The translations under genes were made by a program, and so were the position numbers. A stretch of 64,000 nt of DNA, taken from Flavobacteriales bacterium. Lineage in GTDB: Bacteria > Bacteroidota > Bacteroidia > Flavobacteriales_D > Crocinitomicaceae. The notes under the pieces were generated by a model, which saw only the letters and a program-made list of their open reading frames with translations, did no database searches and had not been told where the DNA came from. This document shows positions 42,361 through 52,082 of this stretch, one piece after another. Each line of letters opens with the position of its first letter. The stretch's first letter is position 1. The stretch spans positions 1-64,000 of the forward strand of contig CANLAQ010000008.1 in assembly GCA_947488235.1 (NCBI GenBank), written 5' to 3'.

Positions 42361-43734
42361 CTATTCTAGAGTTAAACGCATATCGACCCTGCGATTGGCA
42401 GCTCTTCCTACTTGATCGGTGTTGTTTGCCTTAGGTTTGCTTTCGCCATGATAGTTGCACTTAATTCTATTCGCCGCTATACCATTCATGAGCAATAAAT
42501 CTTTTAATGCGTCAACACGATCTTTAGAAAGTTTCTCATTATAAGTTATGTCCCCAATAGCATCGGTATGTCCATCCAAGTATATATTGATTTTTTGATT
42601 TTGAAGTAAGATATTAATAAGTCCTTCAATAGCACCCATAGATTCTTTTTCAATAAGCGCTCGATCAAATTCAAAATAAATTGTTTTTTCGATGGAGCTG
42701 GAAAGAATCTCTTCTTTGTTTTCGTTTGTTTCTTTAATATAAATGGTATCTACTGTACTAACATTCAAAGTGTCCACATGGTAAATATCTTGATATACAA
42801 TTTTTACTATGGTATCGTGAATTGGATTGCGGCTCATTTTTTCTTGTCTTTCTCTTGGGTTCTTACAAAATCTTAAACTCATGATTAATTCATGTGATCC
42901 TGCACTATAGGACGCAATATTAGCCATAGGCGCTTCATAGGCATAAGCAAATAAAAATCTATCTTTCAATTGTATCCCAATGCGTCCAATAAGCCCAACT
43001 TGTGTGCGGTAGGAAAGTCCTAAATGCAAGTTCTTTTTATAAATGAAGGAACTATTTATATCCACCTGCATTACATTGTTAATTCCTTTCATGAGTAAGG
43101 AAGGCTGAACATCCCATGTTTTTGATAAGGGAATAGTATATGCAGCATATCCAACGGCATGGCGTTTGAGACCATAACCTGGTAAATTGGTATATCCAAA
43201 ATTCGAAAAACTGTGAATCAATTGTTTCGTTGAAATTCCCAATTCAAATTGTTCGAATCGATATGTGACTCCAATATCCGTATTGATCACCCCCGAGGAT
43301 TGATTCCCTCCATTTACAATAGGATCTAAAGGGTCAAATACTATTGCGCTGGAAGGATTGAGTCTATATTGGTTATATCCAATGGAGGCTCCAATTCTAA
43401 TTTCATGTCTAGTTTGAATATTGAATCCATAAGAAACTGTTCCCATTCCAGAGAATTGTTGTAACATGCCTATTTTATCAATTAAAAGTTGTCCGCCTGC
43501 CCCAAAATGTTTTCCAATACTTGTACTTGCATTGAATAAACTTGTGGCGGGGGCGCCTTCAATGCGCAACCATTGATTTAGATGAGAAGCAGAAATCTGC
43601 GTGCATTTTTCCATGCCAACATAGGCTGGATTGAAACTGTATTTATTAAATAAATAAGTATTTGATTGTGGTACTTGTTGTCCGTGTAGTACAGTAAAAC
43701 AGGACATGAAAAGTAGGATAAAATAGTTCTTCAT
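42361..43734 (-). CDS. PorP/SprF family outer-membrane protein fused to a C-terminal OmpA domain
   Basis: The 457-aa exported protein (signal peptide MKNYFILLFMSCFTVLHGQQ) has a PorP/SprF barrel over about residues 20-290: PQSNTYLFNKYSFNPAYVG, NQWLRIEGAPATSLFNAST, GAGGQLLIDKIGMLQQ and GLSYRTQVGLIGRIGIQLKD, ending with HELIMSLRFC. After a linker comes an OmpA peptidoglycan-binding domain (about 345-457): FEFDRALIEKESMGAIEGL, LDGHTDAIGDITYNEKLS and GRAANRRVDMRLT. SprF-like proteins are needed for export and anchoring of type B T9SS adhesins; here the adhesin gene is 6 bp upstream. The OmpA part would tie this pair to the cell wall. Confidence 0.92.
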   Translation of the reverse strand: MKNYFILLFMSCFTVLHGQQVPQSNTYLFNKYSFNPAYVGMEKCTQISASHLNQWLRIEGAPATSLFNASTSIGKHFGAGGQLLIDKIGMLQQFSGMGTVSYGFNIQTRHEIRIGASIGYNQYRLNPSSAIVFDPLDPIVNGGNQSSGVINTDIGVTYRFEQFELGISTKQLIHSFSNFGYTNLPGYGLKRHAVGYAAYTIPLSKTWDVQPSLLMKGINNVMQVDINSSFIYKKNLHLGLSYRTQVGLIGRIGIQLKDRFLFAYAYEAPMANIASYSAGSHELIMSLRFCKNPRERQEKMSRNPIHDTIVKIVYQDIYHVDTLNVSTVDTIYIKETNENKEEILSSSIEKTIYFEFDRALIEKESMGAIEGLINILLQNQKINIYLDGHTDAIGDITYNEKLSKDRVDALKDLLLMNGIAANRIKCNYHGESKPKANNTDQVGRAANRRVDMRLTLE

Positions 43735-43740
43735 ATTCCT

Positions 43741-46700
43741 TTATTTTTTAAGTCGTAATAAATTTAATGAGCCCTTCCATTCTTGTTCCTTGCATTGGAT
43801 AGAGTAGAAGTAAACCCCGTCAGGCAAGGGGTCGCCATTTTTGGTTCCGTCCCATTCATTGTTATAATCATTTGTTTCGTAAAGTACTTGTCCCCAACGG
43901 TTGTAAATTTTAACATCACAACCTTTAATTAAATTGGGTTGATCAATTTTCCAAGTATCATTTTGGTTGTCCCCATTAGGAGTGAGTAAATTACTTATTT
44001 GTAGATCACCTATGCAACTCACAACTGAAAGTTCTAAAACGCATACGGAATCACAACCAGTACTATTTGTTATGGTGTCCTTAAATTGTCCACTTTGGGT
44101 AATGGATTGACCATTAAAATTATAAGTTTCACCTTCACAAATGGTAGCATTGGTAAAGCTACTTAAGGGAGGGTTCACCATTAAGGAAAGTAAAATTAAA
44201 GAATCGCAATTTCCTGTCGAAATAAGGGTGTCACTATAAAATCCTGTTGTAGATAATATTTGCCCATTAAAATTATAAGTGCTTCCTGCGCAAATGGTTT
44301 GATTTATAGCATTAAGTATCATCGGACTAAAATTCAAACTAGTGATGACGATGCTATCACAGTTTGTGATGGAGCTTAAAGTGTCAGTATACAATCCACT
44401 TGTTGAATAATTATTACCTCCAATGGAATAAGTTCCTCCAGTACAAATTGTAATTTGCTGTAAAGTAGGATCAATAATCGGATGGAAAGAAAGTTGTGTG
44501 ATGACAATACTATCGCAACCTTGGGTGGAAGTGAAGTAATCGGTATAAGTACCCGCTTGGTTCTGTTGTATTCCTCCTAATAATACACTTTCTCCTGGAC
44601 AAAGTACGAGTGTTGCGTTGCTCGTGGTAGGTGTGCAAGGATTATTACATCCACTTGCATCGAAGGTGAATATTTGTGGGCAAGCTCCATCATTGACCGT
44701 CATGGTGTAGATACCTGATATGGCAGCAAGATAAGTGAAGTTTGTATTAGGTAATAAATTACCATTGGCAACGACCGTTCCTAGAGGATTTGTTATTGCA
44801 TAAGTGTAAGGTGCTCCATTAAATGAATTTAATCCACCGCTAGCGGTTAGACTTAAAGTACAAGTAGAAGTATTATAGTTGAAATTTGTATTTAAATCCT
44901 GCAGATAAACCACTGGAATTCCATTTTCAACGGTCGCACTAGAACAATTAAAAGTACCCCAATTGCTTGGGCTATCTCCCGTTGGAGATAAATAATACAG
45001 CGTATTAAACAAAGGGTTTCCGAATACGCCACTTCCATTGCCATTATTAATTAAGTTACCGTTAAGTCCTTGAATAGAATCTATAAATGAGAATCCTGAA
45101 TTGGCTATTGGATTTGCAGGGGATGGAAATTGATGTAAGACATATCCAGGAGTCAAACAAGAGGGAAGTGAGGCGGTTGATTGTCCAATTCCATCTAATA
45201 AAATTCCAGGCGTTAGCGTATCACCAAAACATACAAATGCGGTATCTAAATTTAAAATACTTGCATTATTTCCATTTGAAATTGTTGCATAAATATCACC
45301 AGCATCACTTTCTAATTCTTTAATATATTCAATGATATACTGTCCTTCATCTCCTGCGGATCCACCATCAATTTGAATAGCATACATTTTACCGATTTCC
45401 ATACAACAAATGGTTTCTTGATGACCGTTGTAGGTTGCTGATCCAGAAATAATTGGAGTAATTGCAGGAGTATATCGCGTTCCATCCAGTGTATAGGTTG
45501 CAGGTTGCAAACCACCATAACAATTCGTTCCATTGAGTAATTCAAAAACATTAAAACGCAATAAATTCATTCCGATGTAGGCTCTAATACTTAATTCAAC
45601 AGCACCAGAAGGAGGAGCTGTAAAATAATGCCAAACCGTTTGATTGGCGCAGTTGCTTGGAAGTTGATCAATTGCAGGTTCACCGGCTAAATATTCGCGA
45701 CACGCCAGTACATTTGATCCCGCTACAGCTTGAAAAGTAGGATTTGTATTCGCAGGAATTACGGGAACTTCATATAAAGTATCTTGCAGTGCCAGACAAA
45801 GTATGTCATTTCCAGGAGGATTTAAAGATGGGTCTGAAATACTTGGATCATAAATCCATGCAGAAATATCTTGTCCGCTTAGTGCTGTTATATTATCAGA
45901 GGGATCCATCATTCCGAAATATTTATAACCTGGTTCAAGGCATCTTAGATCCATCTTCGCACTTGGGTCTCCTCCTAAAAAGCTATTGGTGCCGCCTTCA
46001 TCTGAACTTAAAAATTTTAAATTAGAGCATAAAAAATCAGTAGGAACACCTGGTCCAAATTGCTTGTCAAAACCAAATAAAGCTTCACTTTCACCATAAA
46101 GAGCGCTTAAATAATCAGTTTCAAAATGAATTCTTCCTTTTTGAGGCGCAATAAAGGAAAGCCAAATACTTTCATTCATCACCGCATTTCCAACTGCTAT
46201 ATGCTGATAATCATAGGCATGGTATTGATTGGGATTAGCACTCGTGTTTGCCTCACCAGTTTCACCAGCACTATTTCCCCCGTCAAAGGCACATGCAAAT
46301 GTCATTGTAGTGGTAGGAGTACTGTTTTGTGCAGGCGTAATCACAGTTGTATTATAATTAATAGGTGCAGCCAAACAAGGAATGTCTTCCATAGTCGGTG
46401 CAGTACCACTGAAACTGTTTACGCGCAATTGATAGTATCCATTAGTTGTGACATTGTCTGCCGTCATTTGAACATAATAAGTTTCTCCAGGAATTAGTTT
46501 TTGATAAGAAATCAAAGGTGTAGGATTACAAGCATCAAAAGTGATGTCACTTTCTGGATCAAAACCTAGTAAATCAATACCATCTGAATAATCTACATGC
46601 GAAAGATATTCAAATTTATTTTTTATAGGTGTTCCACTAACAGGATGTAAACCTGCTGTGCAGCTTGCCCCATCTGCTGCATGGTAGATTTCAATATAGG

Positions 46701-47478
46701 TACCAATATCAGTCCCAGGTAAATCTGTAAGTACTTGTACAGAACCGCTAGCTGGCGCAATGAATTTTCCCCAGGCAGACCCAGAAGCTTGAACATCATT
46801 TGCTGCTGGTTCGTTGGTTTCTAAAGTGGAACTGCACCAACCAAAGGCATAGGTGGTATTTAAAGCAAGTGCATTGGCAGCACAAATATTGTCATCAAGA
46901 TAACTCACTACAATTGGTAGGCGCTCAACGGATAGATTAATCACATAGTTTTGATTGCAAGATCCATCGGTACTAGAGGCATTGAAGGAATAATTTAAAG
47001 TCCCAACTGCAATAGGAACAGGGAGTACAACATTTTGAATACCCGTTTCACCATCAGTAAATCCGATGATGTCATAATTTCCTGCATCATCATTTTCATA
47101 AGCTTCCCACGCGAGATTAATGACACTTGGAACATCTGTTGGACAAATATAATCGTGTTCGAAAAATTTTCCATTACTTGGATTGAAATTACCATTTGGG
47201 GCAACTAAAGAATAGGGACCATTGTCATTATTCTTATAGCCATAATTGAAATTATAAATCCCAAATAGGGCAGGGTTATTATTGGTAAATCCCAAAGAAT
47301 TATCTGTGGCCGTAAATTCCCAAACGAAGTCACTATTTCCAAGAAAAAGTCCATCACAGTCCACATTGTTTAATGTTTGAACAGAGAGTACGGTGACCCT
47401 TAAGGTAGCTTGGGCATTAATGATTATGGGGAAAAGTAAAATCCAGATCAGGATTTTAAATCTAAATAAAATATTCAT
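43741..47478 (-). CDS. Large T9SS type B (CHU_C) surface adhesin, SprB-like
   Basis: The 1245-aa secreted protein (signal peptide MNILFRFKILIWILLFPIIINAQ) has a series of beta-sandwich domains with PPC-like blocks (SGSAWGKFIAPASGSVQVLT; ANQTVWHYFTAPPSGAVELS). A run of about 50-residue repeats follows near residues 950-1150, each with IC.G.tY.f.G....sG.y.DT....CDSi. The C-terminal CHU_C domain reads SNLLTPNGDNQNDTWKI, YNRWGQVLYETNDYNNEWDG and LPDGVYFYSIQC. It is upstream of and tightly linked to the PorP/SprF-OmpA fusion, its likely export partner. Probable role: surface adhesion or gliding; direct evidence is lacking. Confidence 0.92.
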   Translation of the reverse strand: MNILFRFKILIWILLFPIIINAQATLRVTVLSVQTLNNVDCDGLFLGNSDFVWEFTATDNSLGFTNNNPALFGIYNFNYGYKNNDNGPYSLVAPNGNFNPSNGKFFEHDYICPTDVPSVINLAWEAYENDDAGNYDIIGFTDGETGIQNVVLPVPIAVGTLNYSFNASSTDGSCNQNYVINLSVERLPIVVSYLDDNICAANALALNTTYAFGWCSSTLETNEPAANDVQASGSAWGKFIAPASGSVQVLTDLPGTDIGTYIEIYHAADGASCTAGLHPVSGTPIKNKFEYLSHVDYSDGIDLLGFDPESDITFDACNPTPLISYQKLIPGETYYVQMTADNVTTNGYYQLRVNSFSGTAPTMEDIPCLAAPINYNTTVITPAQNSTPTTTMTFACAFDGGNSAGETGEANTSANPNQYHAYDYQHIAVGNAVMNESIWLSFIAPQKGRIHFETDYLSALYGESEALFGFDKQFGPGVPTDFLCSNLKFLSSDEGGTNSFLGGDPSAKMDLRCLEPGYKYFGMMDPSDNITALSGQDISAWIYDPSISDPSLNPPGNDILCLALQDTLYEVPVIPANTNPTFQAVAGSNVLACREYLAGEPAIDQLPSNCANQTVWHYFTAPPSGAVELSIRAYIGMNLLRFNVFELLNGTNCYGGLQPATYTLDGTRYTPAITPIISGSATYNGHQETICCMEIGKMYAIQIDGGSAGDEGQYIIEYIKELESDAGDIYATISNGNNASILNLDTAFVCFGDTLTPGILLDGIGQSTASLPSCLTPGYVLHQFPSPANPIANSGFSFIDSIQGLNGNLINNGNGSGVFGNPLFNTLYYLSPTGDSPSNWGTFNCSSATVENGIPVVYLQDLNTNFNYNTSTCTLSLTASGGLNSFNGAPYTYAITNPLGTVVANGNLLPNTNFTYLAAISGIYTMTVNDGACPQIFTFDASGCNNPCTPTTSNATLVLCPGESVLLGGIQQNQAGTYTDYFTSTQGCDSIVITQLSFHPIIDPTLQQITICTGGTYSIGGNNYSTSGLYTDTLSSITNCDSIVITSLNFSPMILNAINQTICAGSTYNFNGQILSTTGFYSDTLISTGNCDSLILLSLMVNPPLSSFTNATICEGETYNFNGQSITQSGQFKDTITNSTGCDSVCVLELSVVSCIGDLQISNLLTPNGDNQNDTWKIDQPNLIKGCDVKIYNRWGQVLYETNDYNNEWDGTKNGDPLPDGVYFYSIQCKEQEWKGSLNLLRLKK
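44010..44640 (-). repeat. In-gene tandem repeats of the adhesin (about 150 bp per unit)
   Basis: Four copies of a protein repeat of about 50 residues are encoded here. Three carry a CxGxTYxxxG-type motif; the first is divergent (CPGESVLLGG). Each ends in a CDSI/CDSL/CDSV segment. Boundaries are approximate. Confidence 0.75.
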
Positions 47479-47537
47479 AGTTGAAGTTAAGATAAGCTAA
47501 TATAAGCAAAAAATTAACGACAATAACACATACATAT

Positions 47538-47600
47538 TTGAGAAGTCACTTCTCGAAACAGTAGTTTAACATATTAATCTTGAGAAACTTAAGATTAATA
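47538..47600 (-). terminator. Two hairpins between pdhC and the adhesin gene
   Basis: TATTAATCTT/AAGATTAATA (47572-47600, 10-bp stem) and GAGAAG-TCA-CTTCTC (47540-47554) lie just downstream of pdhC. Neither has a T-run, so they may be an end-of-operon structure or a leader of the adhesin mRNA. Confidence 0.4.
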
Positions 47601-47615
47601 AGGCAATTGAAATGA

Positions 47616-48881
47616 TTAGAGTAGCATGGAGACTGGGTTTTCCATATAGCCTTTGAATGTTTGTAAAAATGCAGCGCCTGTTGCACCATCAACTACACGA
47701 TGATCACAAGATAGTGTTACTTTCATTACATTTCCTGGAACAACTTGTCCATTTTTCACTACAGGAACTTCTTTAATACCTCCAATGGCTAAGATGCAAC
47801 TATCGGGTGGATTAACGATTGCGGTAAAAGACTCAATCCCGAACATTCCTAAGTTAGATATGGTAAAAGTATTTCCTTCCCAATCAGAAGGTTGTAATTT
47901 TTTATCCTTAGCACGACCTGCAAGATCTTTAACTTCTGCAGAAATTTGAGAAAGTCCTTTGGTGTCAGCAAATCTAATGACTGGAACCAACAAACCATCT
48001 TCAACCGCTACAGCGACTCCAACATGAACATGTTGATTGCGTCTAATTACATCACCCAACCATGAGCTATTTACATTTGGATTTTTCTTCAGCGCCATTG
48101 CAACGGCTTTTACGACAAAGTCATTGAAGGACACTTTAACACCTTCTTGCGCATTAAGTGATTTTCTAGATTGTATGGCCTTATCCATGTCAATATCTAG
48201 CGTCAAATAAAAATGAGGAGCAGTGAATTTACTTTCTGCCAAACGACGCGCAATAGTTTTACGCATTTGACTAATTGGTTCATCTATAAAAGATTCTACA
48301 CCAGCTGGAGCAGCAGCATAACTTGGAGTATTTGCAGCGGTGTAAGGAACATAATGATCTACATCTCTTTTCACAATTCTGCCATTCTCTCCTGTACCTC
48401 CAACCAAATTGATGTCAATACCTTTTTCTTCTGCTAATTTTTTAGCAAGAGGAGAGGCATGCAATCGATCAGAATTATTATTATGAGCAGGCGCAGGGCT
48501 TGCTTTTACTGCGGGAGCAGCAACTGGAGCAGCAACTGGAGCAGCAACTGGAGCTTCAGCGATTGGTGCAGGACTTGGAATTACTTCTTCTACAGGTTTT
48601 GCAGCAACTGGACTTCCAGCAATTAAGGCACTAATATCCTCTCCAGGTTGACCAATAATGGCTAAAATTGAGTTTACAGGTGCAGCTTGACCGGTTTCTA
48701 CTCCAATATGAAGCAAGACGCCATCATAAAAAGATTCGAATTCCATTGTCGCTTTATCCGTTTCGATTTCAGCAAGAATTTCACCTTCCTTTACGGTATC
48801 TCCAATTTTCTTTGTCCAAGAAGCAACAACACCTTCTAACATGGTGTCACTTAATTTCGGCATGTAAACAACTTCAGCCAT
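47616..48881 (-). CDS. Dihydrolipoamide acetyltransferase, E2 of pyruvate dehydrogenase
   Basis: Transfers the acetyl group from lipoyl-E2 to CoA in the PDH core. The 421-aa protein has one lipoyl domain (EIETDKATMEFES with the lipoylated Lys, about 1-78), a Pro/Ala linker with three PVAA repeats, the E1/E3-binding domain (ASPLAKKLAEEKGIDINLVG, about 140-175) and the catalytic domain with VSFNDFVVKAVAMALKKNPN and SCDHRVVDGATGAAFL (His/Asp active site). It has a single lipoyl domain, where some Flavobacteria have two. It follows the E1 alpha gene by 12 bp. Confidence 0.93.
   Translation of the reverse strand: MAEVVYMPKLSDTMLEGVVASWTKKIGDTVKEGEILAEIETDKATMEFESFYDGVLLHIGVETGQAAPVNSILAIIGQPGEDISALIAGSPVAAKPVEEVIPSPAPIAEAPVAAPVAAPVAAPAVKASPAPAHNNNSDRLHASPLAKKLAEEKGIDINLVGGTGENGRIVKRDVDHYVPYTAANTPSYAAAPAGVESFIDEPISQMRKTIARRLAESKFTAPHFYLTLDIDMDKAIQSRKSLNAQEGVKVSFNDFVVKAVAMALKKNPNVNSSWLGDVIRRNQHVHVGVAVAVEDGLLVPVIRFADTKGLSQISAEVKDLAGRAKDKKLQPSDWEGNTFTISNLGMFGIESFTAIVNPPDSCILAIGGIKEVPVVKNGQVVPGNVMKVTLSCDHRVVDGATGAAFLQTFKGYMENPVSMLL
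48514..48549 (-). repeat. Three perfect 12-bp tandem repeats in the E2 linker
   Basis: GGAGCAGCAACT is repeated three times without change, encoding PVAA units of the flexible linker. Copy number could vary by slippage without frameshift. Confidence 0.8.
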
Positions 48882-48893
48882 GTATTATAATTT

Positions 48894-49946
48894 TTAGTAT
48901 TCTTTAATATAAGGGTAGTCTGTCTGAACATATATGTCTTCATACAGTTCATGTGCTTCTGGATAAGGAGAATTTTCTGCAAAAGTCACAGATTCTTCAA
49001 CCTCTTTTTTTACCCATAAGCTGATATCTTCAATTTCTTTTTCATTCAGCCATTTGTTCGACTTAATTACTTCCAGAACATGATCAATTGGATCTTTTTC
49101 CATCCACTCATTCAATTCTTCTTTTGTTCTATATTTTTGTGGATCAGACATGGAATGTCCTTTAAATCGATAAGTGCGAATATCAAGTAATGTAGGTCCA
49201 TCTCCTCTTCTTGCTCTATTACAAGCTTCCTCCATCGCATCATGAACATCTTCTGGACGCATACCATTCACAATCTTCGAAGGCATTTCGTATGATAATC
49301 CAATTTTTGACAAATCTGTTACATTGGTAGTTCTTTCAACCGATGTTCCCATCGCGTAATTGTTATTTTCAATGATATAAATAACAGGCAACTTCCAATT
49401 CATAGCCATGTTGAAGGTTTCATGCAAAGCACCTTGGCGCACCGCACCGTCACCCATAGAAACTACGGCAACATTATCAGTGTTGTTGTATTGTTCAGCA
49501 AAAGCAACACCTGTACCCATTGGTATTTGAGCACCTACAATTCCGTGTCCCCCCATAAAGTTTTTCTCTTTATCAAAAAAGTGCATAGAACCACCTTTAC
49601 CTTTCGAGCAACCTGTACTTCTACCATATAATTCAGCCATAAGTACACGCGGATCAGTTCCTAAAGCTAAAGGATGCGCATGGTCACGATAGGCAGTCAT
49701 GTGTTTGTCATTTGGGCGACAAGCGCTTGCTGTTCCTGCTACAATTGCTTCTTGACCAATATATAAGTGACAAAATCCACCAAATTTTTGTTGAATATAT
49801 AACTGTCCAGTTTTTTCTTCAAAACGACGAATTAATAGCATGTCTTTGTACCATTTCACATAAGTTTCTTTTGGAAACTTTGTTTTCTGAGCAGCAGTAG
49901 TTTTCGTTGCTATTGATTTGTTTGCAGTTGTTGATTTAACAGCCAT
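48894..49946 (-). CDS. pdhA: Pyruvate dehydrogenase E1 component, alpha subunit
   Basis: TPP-dependent decarboxylase subunit of the PDH complex. The 350-aa protein has FGGFCHLYIGQEAIVAGTA, GGSMHFFDKEKNFMGGHGIV, the TPP motif MGDGAVRQGALHETFNMAMN ending in IIENN, and RYKGHSM-type phosphorylation-loop RFKGHSMSDPQKYRTKEEL. A 25-residue Ala/Thr/Lys-rich N-terminal extension precedes the domain. The beta subunit is not adjacent, so it must be encoded elsewhere. A TTG-N18-TATATTTG promoter lies 25 nt upstream. Confidence 0.93.
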   Translation of the reverse strand: MAVKSTTANKSIATKTTAAQKTKFPKETYVKWYKDMLLIRRFEEKTGQLYIQQKFGGFCHLYIGQEAIVAGTASACRPNDKHMTAYRDHAHPLALGTDPRVLMAELYGRSTGCSKGKGGSMHFFDKEKNFMGGHGIVGAQIPMGTGVAFAEQYNNTDNVAVVSMGDGAVRQGALHETFNMAMNWKLPVIYIIENNNYAMGTSVERTTNVTDLSKIGLSYEMPSKIVNGMRPEDVHDAMEEACNRARRGDGPTLLDIRTYRFKGHSMSDPQKYRTKEELNEWMEKDPIDHVLEVIKSNKWLNEKEIEDISLWVKKEVEESVTFAENSPYPEAHELYEDIYVQTDYPYIKEY

Positions 49947-49971
49947 TTAATGAAGTATTAAAATTGAAAAG

Positions 49972-50000
49972 CAAATATAAGAAGGAAATTCATATTTCAA
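49972..50000 (-). promoter_or_regulatory. Promoter of the pdhA-pdhC operon
   Basis: Minus strand: TTG (50000-49998), 18 nt, TATATTTG (49979-49972). Near-perfect Bacteroidota consensus, leader of about 22 nt. Confidence 0.65.
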
Positions 50001-50058
50001 ACAAATTGTCATGATTACACTAAGTAATTTTCAAAGCAATTTATAGATTTTAGAACCT

Positions 50059-50922
50059 TTAGCTATTTTGAGGTTCATTTGCCTTCCATGCTTTATAGAC
50101 AAGAAATATTCCAGCAATTACAAATGGGATGCTGAGCATTTGACCTGTATTGATAAAATATTCGAAATCTCTAGCAGTTTGACCTTCCTTAAGAAATTCG
50201 ATAAAAAATCTTGTTCCGAATACTAGCACTAGAAATACGCCAAAAATAAATCCTTTTTTTCGCCATAAGTCTTTTTTCCAAAAGAGAAAAAGTAGCAATC
50301 CAAAAACAAATAAATAGCAAAGTGCTTCATAGAGTTGCGTTGGATGTCTCACTGGAATCATAGACCAATCACACTGGTATGGATAGCCACAATCATGATG
50401 TAAAAACTTAAATCCCCAAGGAACAGTGGTCACATGTCCAACCATTTCATGATTGACTAGATTACCAAAGCGAATAAATGCAGCTCCAATGGCGATAGGG
50501 GCAGCCATTCGATCAAGTGTCCAAAGAAACGATTTTTTGACAACTTTTTTAGAGAAAATATAAAGTGAAATAAGAATTGCTAGTGCCGCGCCATGACTGG
50601 CCAATCCACCTTCCCAAATTTTAATGATATCTCCAGGATGGGAAAAATAACCTCTTTCCAAAATAACGCCATTTGAAATGGTATCATAATAAGGACCATA
50701 AAACAGCACATGTCCAAGTCGTGCACCAATGATTGTGGCAAGCACCATATACATGACTAATTTGTCTAATGTGTCATTGCCAATTTGCTCTTTTTGGAAC
50801 ATTTTTTTAACTACAAAATAGCCAAGAATTAATCCTGTAACGAAGAGTAAACCGTATAAATTTGGTGTGCGATACCCATCAATAATCTCAGAATTTACCG
50901 CCCAATTAATTGTTAAAAGCAC
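50059..50922 (-). CDS. lgt: Prolipoprotein diacylglyceryl transferase
   Basis: Adds diacylglycerol from phosphatidylglycerol to the lipobox cysteine of prolipoproteins in the inner membrane. The 287-aa protein has about seven helices, ATIIGARLGHVLFYGP, WEGGLASHGAALAIL, the Lgt signature GAAFIRFGNLVNHEMVG and HPTQLYEALCYLFVF. At least three lipoproteins in this window would be its substrates. It follows trhO with a 1-bp gap and is probably in the same operon. Confidence 0.96.
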   Translation of the reverse strand: MLLTINWAVNSEIIDGYRTPNLYGLLFVTGLILGYFVVKKMFQKEQIGNDTLDKLVMYMVLATIIGARLGHVLFYGPYYDTISNGVILERGYFSHPGDIIKIWEGGLASHGAALAILISLYIFSKKVVKKSFLWTLDRMAAPIAIGAAFIRFGNLVNHEMVGHVTTVPWGFKFLHHDCGYPYQCDWSMIPVRHPTQLYEALCYLFVFGLLLFLFWKKDLWRKKGFIFGVFLVLVFGTRFFIEFLKEGQTARDFEYFINTGQMLSIPFVIAGIFLVYKAWKANEPQNS

Positions 50923-50923
50923 C

Positions 50924-52006
50924 TTATTTTTTTATTGAATGTTCAATCAAAGATAATGGTTTTTCTGTATTGAGCTTAAAGGGTAATTTATTTGATCTGC
51001 CTTTCTTGAAAATCTTATTACTATTGTCTTTTCCTTGCCTCATTTCTTTCTGTAATTCGACTGGTAATTTTATTGTATCCAAACAATCGTCAGAGCAACA
51101 ATTTTTCTTTGTTTCCTTGCAGGAGTCGCATTGAATGAAGAGTAAATGACAAGCATCATTGACACAATTGGTATGTGTGTCAGCAGGAGCGCCACATTGA
51201 TGACAAACGGCAATTATATCATCAGAGATTCTTTCGCCCCTTCTTTCATCGAAGACAAAATTCTTACCAATAAATTTATTCTCTATGCCTAATTCTTTTG
51301 CGTCGTTGGCGTATTTAATAATTCCTCCTTCCAGCTGATGGATATTCGCAAATCCTTTGTGTTTGAACCAAGCAGATGCTTTTTCACAGCGAATTCCACC
51401 TGTGCAATACATCACTATATTTTTATCTTCATTGCCTTTGAGAATTGTTTCTTCAATATAAGGCAAGGATTCTCTAAAAGTATCCACATCGGGAAGATGT
51501 GCTCCTTTGAAATGACCAACCTCGTGTTCGTAATGATTTCTAAAATCAATTAAAATCGTATCAGGATCGTTGGTTAGTTCATTGAATTCTGCAGCTTTTA
51601 GATGTTTTCCAATTTTAGTAACATCGAAATTTTCATCTTCTAGTCCATCTGCTAGAATTTTATCTCGGACCTTTATTTTTAGTTTTAAAAAAGGAAATTC
51701 CGCTTCCGCATCATCCACGGCAAAGTTCAGACGCACATTATTTAGAAATTCAATTCCGTATAAAGCTTCTCTAAATGCAACTAAGAATTCTGTAGGAACA
51801 GCAATTTGAGCATTAATTCCTTCGTGTGCAATGTAGGTGCGACCGACTACATCAAATTGCGACCACATTTGAAAAAGGTGATCTCTAAAGAGTTGAGGAT
51901 TTACAATTTTAGCATATTTATAAAAAGATATGGTGACAAATTTATGGCCAATCTCTCTTAAATGTTTCTCTAAATCCTCCTTGTTTAATTTATTCCACAG
52001 TTGCAT
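50924..52006 (-). CDS. trhO: tRNA uridine(34) hydroxylase, rhodanese family (TrhO/YceA)
   Basis: Oxygen-dependent 5-hydroxylation of U34 in tRNA. The 360-aa protein (ATG 52006, MQLWNKLNKEDLEKHLREIG) has the N-terminal domain with ISFYKYAKIVNPQLFRDHLF and GRTYIAHEGINAQIAVP, a rhodanese domain with IVMYCTGGIRCEKASAWF (active Cys), and a cysteine-rich C-terminus (CHQCGAPADTHTNC, CDSCKETKKNCCSDDC) that probably binds zinc. The track start at 52036 is a TTG inside the promoter box TATCTTTG. Neighbours include two more rhodaneses. Confidence 0.93.
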   Translation of the reverse strand: MQLWNKLNKEDLEKHLREIGHKFVTISFYKYAKIVNPQLFRDHLFQMWSQFDVVGRTYIAHEGINAQIAVPTEFLVAFREALYGIEFLNNVRLNFAVDDAEAEFPFLKLKIKVRDKILADGLEDENFDVTKIGKHLKAAEFNELTNDPDTILIDFRNHYEHEVGHFKGAHLPDVDTFRESLPYIEETILKGNEDKNIVMYCTGGIRCEKASAWFKHKGFANIHQLEGGIIKYANDAKELGIENKFIGKNFVFDERRGERISDDIIAVCHQCGAPADTHTNCVNDACHLLFIQCDSCKETKKNCCSDDCLDTIKLPVELQKEMRQGKDNSNKIFKKGRSNKLPFKLNTEKPLSLIEHSIKK

Positions 52007-52033
52007 GCTATGTTTTTTTAAATTTTGGAACAA

Positions 52034-52041
52034 CAAAGATA
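52034..52041 (-). promoter_or_regulatory. -7 box TATCTTTG of trhO-lgt
   Basis: Exact TAnnTTTG on the minus strand, 27 nt before the trhO ATG. It supports the shorter start. Confidence 0.55.
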
Positions 52042-52082
52042 AGTGAAAAGCAGTGCCTAAAAAATGATTCTAATCATCTTTT

